From contig JAEZWL010000095.1 in NCBI GenBank assembly GCA_023420245.1, positions 1 to 21,070 of the forward strand: a stretch of 21,070 nucleotides of DNA, written 5' to 3'. This document shows, piece after piece, positions 1-5,802 of this stretch. This DNA comes from Bacillota bacterium (GTDB lineage Bacteria > Bacillota > Clostridia > Oscillospirales > Acutalibacteraceae). A program made the position numbers and the translations under genes. The notes under the pieces were generated by a model. It worked only from the letters and a program-made list of their open reading frames with translations. It did not search any database and was not told the origin of the DNA. Position 1 is the stretch's first letter. Every line of letters begins with the position of its first letter.

Positions 1-15
1 AGATTTTTAGCAAGA

Positions 16-102
16 CCCATATACATACAAAATATAACAACTGTTTTAATGCGTATTCACGCATTGGCTGGTGTTCTATTTTGTATATATATGGGCTTTT
101 TT
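16..102. repeat. Long two-tier inverted repeat with T-run
   Basis: Bases 16-38 pair with 73-95 at 21 of 23 positions, the mismatches being 24/87 and 35/76. Inside it a second perfect 6-bp hairpin (48-53 with 60-65, loop TATTCA) sits in the apical loop. The right arm is followed by a run of six T (97-102), so if transcribed from the left it could act as a terminator or attenuator ahead of the zinc-ribbon gene at 138. The arms are very AT-rich, and the right arm also contains TATATA 16 bases after TTGGCT (64-69), so it could instead be an early promoter with an operator-like palindrome. The pairing is read directly; the function is inference. Confidence 0.6.
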
Positions 103-137
103 GTTGTCTGATGAAAATCAAAAGGAGGAAATCTAAG

Positions 138-356
138 ATGAAAAAGATTGAAAACCAAAGGAACCTTTCCAACCTGTCAAAGGGCAAGACCGCCGAGCTT
201 GCGTGCAACACATTTGTCCCAACCCGATGCCCTTTCTGTAACCAACGCTTGTTTGATGTTGCTTTAAACAGCAGTGCAGAAATTCAGATCAAATGCCCAA
301 GGTGTAGTCGAACCGTTAATCTTGTGATTGATGAAATGAAAAGCGGCGCAGCATAA
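138..356 (+). CDS. Small zinc-ribbon protein
   Basis: A 72-residue protein. It carries two CxxC knuckles, CPFC (about residues 32-35) and CPRC (about 53-56), spaced as in a single zinc ribbon. The arrangement resembles the small Com-like zinc-finger proteins of phages, which bind nucleic acid. The start at 138 is chosen because AAAGGAGG lies 9 bases upstream; an in-frame TTG at 81 falls inside the inverted repeat and has no ribosome site. The residues around the second knuckle (IQIKCPRC) are typical of Com-like proteins. It precedes the sigma-like gene and is separated from it by the structured leader. A regulatory nucleic-acid-binding role is an inference; no enzymatic motif is present. Confidence 0.7.
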   Translation: MKKIENQRNLSNLSKGKTAELACNTFVPTRCPFCNQRLFDVALNSSAEIQIKCPRCSRTVNLVIDEMKSGAA

Positions 357-437
357 CTCGGGGTACACAAGAAACCAAACATTGTAAAATTTAATTATTC
401 ATACTGAGCAACGGAGCCGAGTGCGAGCTACCAAATG

Positions 438-483
438 GCCGGATGAATTACGAAACGCAAGTTTTGTAATCATCCGGCTTTTT
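438..483 (+). terminator. Terminator-like hairpin with GCAA tetraloop
   Basis: GCCGGATG (438-445) pairs with CATCCGGC (471-478). After one bulged A the stem continues through 447-456 with 461-470 (one G-T) to a GCAA loop of the stable GNRA class, and five T follow (479-483). This is the stem and T-tract expected of an intrinsic terminator. It lies inside the larger outer stem of the leader. Confidence 0.65.
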
Positions 484-510
484 GCGTTTTGTAAGCATTC
501 GGCTCTTTTT
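461..510 (+). repeat. Tandem duplication of a terminator 3' arm
   Basis: The segments 461-483 and 486-510 are near copies with a 25-base period. Both share GTTTTGTAA, then CAT, CGGCT and a T-run, with only single-base differences between. The duplication explains why the upstream segment 448-460 can pair with either copy. It looks like a duplicated terminator half that now supports two nested hairpins. Confidence 0.65.
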
Positions 511-520
511 GTTTCTCCGC

Positions 521-546
521 TTGGCTCCTGATTCGAAAGGAGCCAA
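521..546 (+). promoter_or_regulatory. Hairpin sequestering the ribosome binding site
   Basis: TTGGCTCC (521-528) pairs perfectly with GGAGCCAA (539-546) over 8 bp, with a 10-base loop. The GGAG at 539-542 is the ribosome site for the ATG at 549 and is fully paired in this form, so translation should depend on the hairpin opening or on the competing pairing with 413-420. Confidence 0.65.
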
Positions 547-548
547 AC

Positions 549-983
549 ATGAAAATCCAATATCGGTCCGTAACCGGCATTATTGAAATCGAAATTGACG
601 AGGAATGGGGTAACCGTGTCCTTGAGCTTGACCGGGCAGATTACAACTCCGATCGCCGTGATCATCGTACTGACCATAAGTACCATCGCGGTACGACCAT
701 AACAGTTGAAGCCGCAGAGTCAGAGGAGTATGCCGGACTGAAACGCCAACGCGGTCAGATTAAGTCAGATGAACTCCTCAATGACATAATCCGCAACGAA
801 GAACACGCCAAGCTTCATTATGCGGTGGACAAGCTGCCTGTTGATCAGCGCGAACTCGTAAGAGCTGTGTTTTTTGACGGTGTGAAAGCTGTCGATTATG
901 CCCGTGCCAAAGGCGTCAGCAAAGCTGCGGTCTCACAGAAGCTTACACGCGCCTTAAAAAATCTAAAAAAACTTCTTTCCTGA
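549..983 (+). CDS. Sigma-70 region 4-like protein
   Basis: A 144-residue protein. The C-terminal part (about residues 90-143) reads as a sigma-70 region 4 helix-turn-helix: LPVDQRELVRAVFFDG, then a recognition segment around KGVSKAAVSQKLTRALKNLKKLL. The N-terminal 80 residues are hydrophilic and match nothing I recognise; there is no region 2, so it is not a full sigma factor. Such short sigma-like proteins are common in clostridial phages and probably direct early or middle transcription, though this is inferred. The ATG at 549 follows AAAGGAG with 6 bases between GGAG and ATG, and that ribosome site is buried in a hairpin. The next gene is 78 bases downstream. Confidence 0.75.
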   Translation: MKIQYRSVTGIIEIEIDEEWGNRVLELDRADYNSDRRDHRTDHKYHRGTTITVEAAESEEYAGLKRQRGQIKSDELLNDIIRNEEHAKLHYAVDKLPVDQRELVRAVFFDGVKAVDYARAKGVSKAAVSQKLTRALKNLKKLLS

Positions 984-999
984 CCCATTAACTTTTGCC

Positions 1000-1046
1000 T
1001 TTTCCACGGCTATACCACGAGCGGCAGATTAACAGCCGCCGGAAAG
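1000..1046 (+). promoter_or_regulatory. Small hairpin in the leader of the 1061 gene
   Basis: TTTTCC (1000-1005) pairs with GGAAAG (1041-1046, one G-T), enclosing a second stem GCGGC (1021-1025) with GCCGC (1035-1039). The element ends 14 bases before the ATG at 1061. It may be a translational leader structure; nothing else supports a function, and the stems are short. Confidence 0.3.
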
Positions 1047-1060
1047 ACGAGGTGAGGTGT

Positions 1061-1270
1061 ATGAAGCACGACCTAAAAATCAGCATTCGCAGGGAACCCT
1101 CGGGCAACGGAATTGCGTATTGCCGCAAAGTATCCCTTCGAGGACGGGTGCTGGATTGGCTTCTCGGCGAGAAAAAGCGGGTGACGGTTATTGTTCCCGG
1201 AGGCTCCGTCGAGTGTATGTCAATTAGAGAATTGCCGGAAGGAGGAAAATCGGATGAGCAAGATGAGTGA
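1061..1270 (+). CDS. Hypothetical small basic protein
   Basis: A 69-residue protein, basic in its first half and acidic at the end (PEGGKSDEQDE). I recognise no domain. The middle, from RGRVLDWLLGEKKRVTVIVPGGSV, looks like a short beta-rich fold. The start at 1061 is supported by GAGGTGAGGTG immediately upstream. The gene overlaps the next start (1254) by 17 bases, indicating translational coupling, and belongs to the small early genes between the sigma-like gene and the replication module. Confidence 0.6.
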   Translation: MKHDLKISIRREPSGNGIAYCRKVSLRGRVLDWLLGEKKRVTVIVPGGSVECMSIRELPEGGKSDEQDE

Positions 1271-1586
1271 ACTGTCCCTTGCAGTCACAGAACTAAAGCG
1301 CTGCGGCGAGGCACTGATCGGCGTATCGGAAGCGTTGGGTGCCCTGTTTAGCGGCGGTGACAATGCTGGAAGTCCGGATCAGCCAAAGGCGGAAACACCC
1401 GCGCCCGTGGAAAAGCTTATCACTCTTGAAGCGGTAAGGGCCATGCTTGCGGAAAAGAGCCGTGCCGGTCATACCGCCGAGGTCAGGGCACTACTTGAAA
1501 AGCACGGTGCCGCTAAGCTGTCGGAAATCGACTCTGCAGAATATTCGGCGCTTCTCGCGGAAGCCAAGGTGCTGGGAAATGGGTAA
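1254..1586 (+). CDS. Conserved phage protein of unknown function
   Basis: A 110-residue protein with an N-terminal helical segment (about residues 4-33), a proline/alanine-rich linker (about 41-52) and a C-terminal part with LITLEAVRAMLAEKS and LLEKHGAAKLSEIDSAEYSALLAEAKVLG. The C-terminal layout looks like a small helical domain built of two related halves. Relatives are very common directly before DUF2800 genes in clostridial prophages and carry misleading database names such as 'rRNA biogenesis protein rrp5' or 'DNA ligase'; nothing here supports either activity. The ATG at 1254 follows GGAAGGAGGAAAA. It overlaps the DUF2800 start by 8 bases, so the two are probably translated together, and a role in replication or recombination is inferred only from that. 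Confidence 0.7.
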   Translation: MSKMSELSLAVTELKRCGEALIGVSEALGALFSGGDNAGSPDQPKAETPAPVEKLITLEAVRAMLAEKSRAGHTAEVRALLEKHGAAKLSEIDSAEYSALLAEAKVLGNG

Positions 1587-2700
1587 ACATGCACTCCTCT
1601 CAGCCTCCTCTTCACACAGGTGGCTGAACTGCCCGCCTTCCGCCAGGCTCTGCGAGCAATACGAGGATAAAGGCAGCGATTATGCCGCTGAAGGCACTGA
1701 TGCTCACTCGCTCTGTGAGTACAGACTTAAAACTGCGCTCGGAATCAGAGCCAAAGACCCTACTTCCGATCTTTCCTATTACAACGAGGAAATGGAGGAA
1801 TGCGCCAACGGCTATGCCGCTTATATCCTCGAACTGGAGGAAGGCGCAAGGCAAACTTGTTCTGACCCAGTTGTCCTTATCGAACAGCGGCTCGACTTCT
1901 CCCAGTATGTTGCGGGCGGCTTCGGCACCGGCGACTGTGTGGTGATTGCGGACGGAACGCTCCACATCGTGGATTATAAGCACGGTCAGGGCGTTCTGGT
2001 GGAAGCTGAGGGCAATCCACAGATGATGCTTTACGCACTCGGCGCGCTGGAAATCTTCGACGGCATCTATGACATTGATACGGTTTCCATGACCATTTAT
2101 CAGCCCCGGCGCGAGAACATCAGCACTTATACGGTTTTCAAGGAGTCCCTCTATCAATGGGCCGAGGAGATTCTGAAACCCACGGCAGAGCTTGCCTACG
2201 CCGGCGATGGTGAATTCCTGTGCGGGGATTGGTGCCAGTTTTGCAAAGCGAAGCACGAATGCCACGCCAGAGCGGAACGCAACATGGAGCTTGCAAAATA
2301 CGACTTTAAACTTCCACCACTTTTGGAGGATGACGAGATTGAATCCATCCTCACCAGAATTGACGAGCTGGTTTCCTGGGCTTCCGACATAAAGGAGTAT
2401 GCCCTGCAGGCGGCCATCAGCGGCAAGCAGTGGAATGGCTGGAAGCTGGTCGAAGGGCGTTCCAACCGCAGGTACACCGATGAAACGGTGGTGGCCAACG
2501 CTGTCAGCAAGTCTGGATATGACCCGTATGAACGCAAAGTTCTGGGTATCACTGCCATGACCACGATGCTTGGCAAAAAGCGCTTTGAAGAGCTTCTCAG
2601 CGGCTACATCGAAAAGCCGCAGGGAAAACCTACGCTCGTGCCGGCGAGCGACAAACGCCCGCCTATCCATACGGCCGGACAAGATTTTAGTGAAATTTAA
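1579..2700 (+). CDS. DUF2800 Cas4/RecB-like Fe-S nuclease
   Basis: A 373-residue protein of the DUF2800 family, PD-(D/E)XK nucleases related to Cas4 and the RecB/AddB nuclease domain. Visible core motifs are GTGDCVV (D119), the central VDYK (D132, K134) and QMMLYA (Q148, Y152). Four cysteines fit an iron-sulphur staple: C18 near the N-terminus plus C219, C222 and C228 in DWCQFCKAKHEC. The likely role is end resection or processing of phage DNA during replication or recombination. The ATG at 1579 overlaps the previous gene by 8 bases; 44 further in-frame codons upstream are rejected because they lie inside that gene. The DUF2815 gene follows after 13 bases, the usual pairing for these two families. 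Confidence 0.88.
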   Translation: MGKHALLSASSSHRWLNCPPSARLCEQYEDKGSDYAAEGTDAHSLCEYRLKTALGIRAKDPTSDLSYYNEEMEECANGYAAYILELEEGARQTCSDPVVLIEQRLDFSQYVAGGFGTGDCVVIADGTLHIVDYKHGQGVLVEAEGNPQMMLYALGALEIFDGIYDIDTVSMTIYQPRRENISTYTVFKESLYQWAEEILKPTAELAYAGDGEFLCGDWCQFCKAKHECHARAERNMELAKYDFKLPPLLEDDEIESILTRIDELVSWASDIKEYALQAAISGKQWNGWKLVEGRSNRRYTDETVVANAVSKSGYDPYERKVLGITAMTTMLGKKRFEELLSGYIEKPQGKPTLVPASDKRPPIHTAGQDFSEI

Positions 2701-2713
2701 GGAGGAAAAACCT

Positions 2714-3292
2714 ATGTCGAACAATGCAAATAAATCTGTCAGCAATCCTACGAAAGTCATTACAGGCCCGGATACCCGTTGGTCTTACGCCAACGTTTGG
2801 GAAGCCAAATCCATCAACGGCGGCACACCGAAATTCTCGGTTTCGCTCATTATCCCCAAGTCCGACTCACGCACTGTGGCTAAGATCAAGGCTGCGGTTG
2901 ATGCCGCTTACCACGAGGGCGAAGCAAAACTGAAGGGCAACGGCAAGTCCATACCGCCTCTCTCCACCATCAAAACTCCGCTGCGAGATGGCGATACCGA
3001 GCGTCCAGATGATCCCGCCTACTCGGGCGCTTACTTCATCAATGCCAATTCCGCAACCGCACCCGGCATCGTTGATGCCGACTGCAATGCGATTATGACT
3101 CGCTCCGAGGTTTACAGCGGCGTCTACGGCCGGGCAAGCATCAATTTCTATGCATTCAACAGCAATGGGAATCGAGGGATCGCTTGCGGACTGAATAATC
3201 TGCAGAAAATTCGCGACGGTGAACCGCTCGGCGGCAAATCCAACGCAGAGGATGATTTCGCCACCGATGCTGACGATGATTTTCTAAACTAA
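2714..3292 (+). CDS. DUF2815 single-stranded DNA-binding protein
   Basis: A 192-residue protein of the DUF2815 family, related to the phage Enc34 ssDNA-binding protein with an OB-like fold. Typical segments are GPDTRWSYANVWEAKSING near residues 16-34, KFSVSLIIPKSD, and YSGVYGRASINFYAFNSNG near 136-154. The tail is strongly acidic (NAEDDFATDADDDFLN), like the protein-interaction tails of SSBs. It should coat single strands during phage replication alongside the polymerase and primase-helicase. The ATG at 2714 follows AAGGAGG with 9 intervening bases. A branched structured gap separates it from the polymerase gene. Confidence 0.88.
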   Translation: MSNNANKSVSNPTKVITGPDTRWSYANVWEAKSINGGTPKFSVSLIIPKSDSRTVAKIKAAVDAAYHEGEAKLKGNGKSIPPLSTIKTPLRDGDTERPDDPAYSGAYFINANSATAPGIVDADCNAIMTRSEVYSGVYGRASINFYAFNSNGNRGIACGLNNLQKIRDGEPLGGKSNAEDDFATDADDDFLN

Positions 3293-3299
3293 GCGGGAC

Positions 3300-3387
3300 T
3301 GCAACGGGCGGCAGTTGACCCGCTAAGGCGGGTCTGGGACAAACAGTCCACTGGACTGTTTGATAACCCACTTGTCGCCCTTTTGCA
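3300..3387 (+). ncRNA. Candidate three-way-junction RNA element
   Basis: The gap between the DUF2815 and polymerase genes folds almost entirely. P1: TGCAA (3300-3304) with TTGCA (3383-3387), then a small internal loop, then 3306-3314 with 3372-3380 (9 bp, two G-T). P2: GACCCGC (3317-3323) with GCGGGTC (3328-3334), loop TAAG. P3: TGGG (3335-3338) with CCCA (3367-3370), then AAACAGTCC (3341-3349) with GGACTGTTT (3353-3361), loop ACT. P2 and P3 abut with no spacer. The ribosome site of the polymerase gene follows within 5 bases. Bases 3293-3297 (GCGGG) could compete for the 5' arm of P2. RNA motifs named after DUF2800 and DUF2815 genes have been published, but I cannot tell whether this matches one. 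Confidence 0.6.
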
Positions 3388-3400
3388 ATATGGAGGGTCT

Positions 3401-5341
3401 ATGAAAACACTCAGCATCGATATTGAAACCTATTCTAGCACCGACCTCCCCAAGTGCGGTGTATATAAGTACGCGGAATCGCCGGACTTTGAAATCCTGC
3501 TCTTTGGATATTCCGCAGATGGTGGAGAGATACAGATGGTTGACCTTGCCGGCGGTGAAACAATGCCGTCTGAAATAATATCCGCTTTGACAGACGCGAA
3601 TGTAACAAAATGCGCATTCAACGCGCAGTTTGAACGCATATGCCTGTCAAAGTGGCTGGGCTTTTCGACGGGCGAATATCTGAATCCCCAGTCATGGCGC
3701 TGCACCATGGTCTGGTCGGCATATATGGGTCTTCCGCTCTCCCTAGAAGGCGCAGGAGTAGTACTCGGACTGGAAAAGCAAAAGCTGACTGAAGGGAAAG
3801 ACCTTGTCCGTTATTTCTGCTCGCCCTGCAAGCCCACCGCCGTAAACGGACAGCGGACACGCAATCTGCCCGAACATTCGCCGGACAAATGGGCTGTTTT
3901 CAAGGCATATAACTGCCGCGACGTTGAGGCGGAAATGTCCATTCAGGAAAAGCTGGCCAGATTTCCCGCGCCGGAAAGCGTCTGGGACGAATACCATCTG
4001 GACCAGGAGATAAACGACCGGGGCGTTGCTCTGGACAGGAAACTTGTGCACAGTGCAATTGAAGCGGATCAGCAGTCACGCTCCGAACTGACCCGGCTGA
4101 TGCGGGACCTGACCGAACTAGATAACCCCAATTCCGTGGTACAGATGAAACAGTGGCTTTCAGACAATGGTCTTGAAACCGACACACTTGGCAAAAAAGC
4201 GGTTGCTGAACTGCTGAAAACAGCGCCGGAGCCGCTGGGGCAGGTCTTGCTTCTCCGTCAGCAGCTGGCGAAATCTTCTGTCAAGAAATATCAGACCATG
4301 AAAAACGCGGTCTGCTCCGATGGGCGTGCCCGTGGGATGTTCCAGTTCTACGGTGCCAACCGCACCGGCAGATGGGCAGGACGGCTAATCCAAATGCAAA
4401 ATCTTCCTCAAAATCATATGCCGGACTTGGAGCAAGCGCGTGAACTGGTGAAATGCGGAGATTTCGCCGCATTGGGATTACTCTATGATTCCGTGCCGGA
4501 GGTGCTTTCGGAACTCATCCGCACCGCCTTTGTGCCAAGACCCGGTTGTAAATTCATCGTGGCGGACTTTTCGGCTATTGAGGCAAGAGTGATCGCCTGG
4601 TTCGCGGGAGAAACATGGCGGCAGGAGGTCTTTGCATCCGGCGGGGATATTTACTGCGCTTCTGCTTCGCAGATGTTTCGTGTACCTGTAGAGAAGCACG
4701 GTATCAATGGACATCTGCGGCAAAAAGGAAAAATTGCAGAGCTTGCCCTCGGCTACGGTGGCTCGGTCGGTGCTCTCAAAGCAATGGGTGCGTTGGAAAT
4801 GGGTCTTTCTGAGGAGGAACTGCCGCCGCTGGTTTCAGCGTGGCGATCCTCAAACCCCAATATCGTGCGGCTCTGGTGGGATGTTGATCGCGCCGTCATG
4901 ACGGCCGTTCGGGAACGGACAGCAACGGAAGCACACGGTATCCGATTTTCCTGCCAGAGTGGGATGCTCTTTATCATGCTTCCGTCCGGCAGAAGGCTTT
5001 CCTATGTAAAGCCGCGCATCGGCACAAACCAATTCGGCTCGGATTGCGTGACCTATGAGGGTATCGGCGGCGCGAAAAAATGGGAGCGGTGTGACAGCTA
5101 CGGACCAAAATTTGTGGAGAACATCGTGCAGGCTACAAGCCGGGATATTCTCTGCTATGCCATGCAAAACATCCGGTACTGTCCCATCGTGATGCATATC
5201 CATGACGAGCTTGTTATTGAAGCCGATATGCCGGTTTCTATTGAGAATATCTGTACCCTGATGGGGAAAACCCCGCCCTGGGCGAACGGCCTTTTACTCC
5301 GCGCAGATGGTTATGAAACTGATTTCTATAAAAAAGATTAG
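3401..5341 (+). CDS. Family A DNA polymerase with 3'-5' exonuclease
   Basis: A 646-residue phage replicative polymerase of the DNA polymerase I family. The N-terminal 3'-5' exonuclease begins with the SIDIET motif (D7, E9). The polymerase domain has motif A DFSAIEARVIAWFAGE (about 389), motif B with RQKGKIAELALGYGG (about 440) and motif C HDE (about 601-603), the metal-binding and nucleotide-binding residues expected of an active enzyme. There is no 5'-3' exonuclease domain, which is normal for phage members. The ATG at 3401 is chosen over one 18 bases upstream because TGGAGGG sits just before it. It should copy phage DNA with the SSB and primase-helicase encoded on either side. Nothing suggests damage. 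Confidence 0.95.
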   Translation: MKTLSIDIETYSSTDLPKCGVYKYAESPDFEILLFGYSADGGEIQMVDLAGGETMPSEIISALTDANVTKCAFNAQFERICLSKWLGFSTGEYLNPQSWRCTMVWSAYMGLPLSLEGAGVVLGLEKQKLTEGKDLVRYFCSPCKPTAVNGQRTRNLPEHSPDKWAVFKAYNCRDVEAEMSIQEKLARFPAPESVWDEYHLDQEINDRGVALDRKLVHSAIEADQQSRSELTRLMRDLTELDNPNSVVQMKQWLSDNGLETDTLGKKAVAELLKTAPEPLGQVLLLRQQLAKSSVKKYQTMKNAVCSDGRARGMFQFYGANRTGRWAGRLIQMQNLPQNHMPDLEQARELVKCGDFAALGLLYDSVPEVLSELIRTAFVPRPGCKFIVADFSAIEARVIAWFAGETWRQEVFASGGDIYCASASQMFRVPVEKHGINGHLRQKGKIAELALGYGGSVGALKAMGALEMGLSEEELPPLVSAWRSSNPNIVRLWWDVDRAVMTAVRERTATEAHGIRFSCQSGMLFIMLPSGRRLSYVKPRIGTNQFGSDCVTYEGIGGAKKWERCDSYGPKFVENIVQATSRDILCYAMQNIRYCPIVMHIHDELVIEADMPVSIENICTLMGKTPPWANGLLLRADGYETDFYKKD

Positions 5342-5361
5342 AAATGGAGGGATTTGTGTTT

Positions 5362-5802
5362 ATGGATATGCGCAATAAAGAAGGCTACCCCGATCCCACC
5401 GCTTATGAAGCACTTTCCAACGTAGCCCGTGACGAGAAAGCCGCTAAGACCTATCTCCCGTTTGTCTATATCGCTTCGCCTTTCGCCGGCGATATTGAAA
5501 GAAACACGGAAAAAGCACGGGGCTATTGCAGGTTTGCCGTGGGCAAGGGGTGTATTCCTCTTGCCCCGCACCTGCACTTTCCGCAGTTTATGGAAGACAA
5601 CGAGAGTGAACAGCGTGAACTGGGGCTTCGCTTCGCCTTGATCCTACTGGGGAAATGCGATGAGCTGTGGGTTTTCGGCGATACAGTCAGCGAAGGCATG
5701 GCGCGCGAAATTGCCAAAGCAAAGCGGCGCGGTATGCCAATTTGCTATTTTAACGATAAATGCGAGGTGAAGGTTGATGGAACTGAAAATTGCCTACGGT
5801 GA
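5362..5802 (+). CDS. DUF4406-like nucleotide-handling protein
   Basis: A 146-residue protein resembling DUF4406 and related families with the nucleoside 2-deoxyribosyltransferase fold. Visible features are VYIASPFAGD near residue 35, a second block APHLHFPQFM, and CDELWVFGDTVSEGMAREI, in which SEGM holds the acidic residue in the position of the transferase nucleophile. It may move bases between deoxynucleosides or bind nucleotides; the substrate is unknown. The start is uncertain: GGAGG at 5346-5350 best serves the in-frame GTG at 5356 or the ATG at 5362, whereas the ATG at 5344 has no ribosome site. It overlaps the primase-helicase start by 26 bases and lies between polymerase and primase, suggesting a role in the nucleotide supply. 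Confidence 0.7.
   Translation: MDMRNKEGYPDPTAYEALSNVARDEKAAKTYLPFVYIASPFAGDIERNTEKARGYCRFAVGKGCIPLAPHLHFPQFMEDNESEQRELGLRFALILLGKCDELWVFGDTVSEGMAREIAKAKRRGMPICYFNDKCEVKVDGTENCLR

Larger units (their letters stand above)
413..548 (+). promoter_or_regulatory. Structured leader with nested hairpins and hidden ribosome site
   Basis: This leader precedes the sigma-like gene at 549. An outer stem pairs 414-424 with 495-505 (11 bp, one G-T) and is followed by TTTTT (506-510). It encloses a strong hairpin at 438-478 with its own T-run. A third hairpin, 521-528 with 539-546, hides the ribosome site. Bases 413-420 (GGAGCCGA) can pair either with the outer terminator arm or, as 8 bp, with 521-528, which would free the ribosome site. 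Bases 448-460 also have two possible partners: 461-469 or 482-494 (13 bp, one G-T). Mutually exclusive pairings of this kind are typical of attenuators and riboswitch-like leaders. Pairings are seen in the sequence; switching is inferred. Confidence 0.6.

Noticed and set aside
1447..1578. 44-codon N-terminal extension of the DUF2800 gene
   Set aside because: The extension lies inside the preceding gene in another frame and is basic and unstructured, whereas the family begins with the GKHALLSASSSHRW segment at 1579.
1612..2760. Long minus-strand open frame of 382 codons opposite the DUF2800 gene
   Set aside because: It mirrors a well-supported nuclease gene, has no recognisable motif and no ribosome site, and long antisense frames are expected in GC-rich codon usage.
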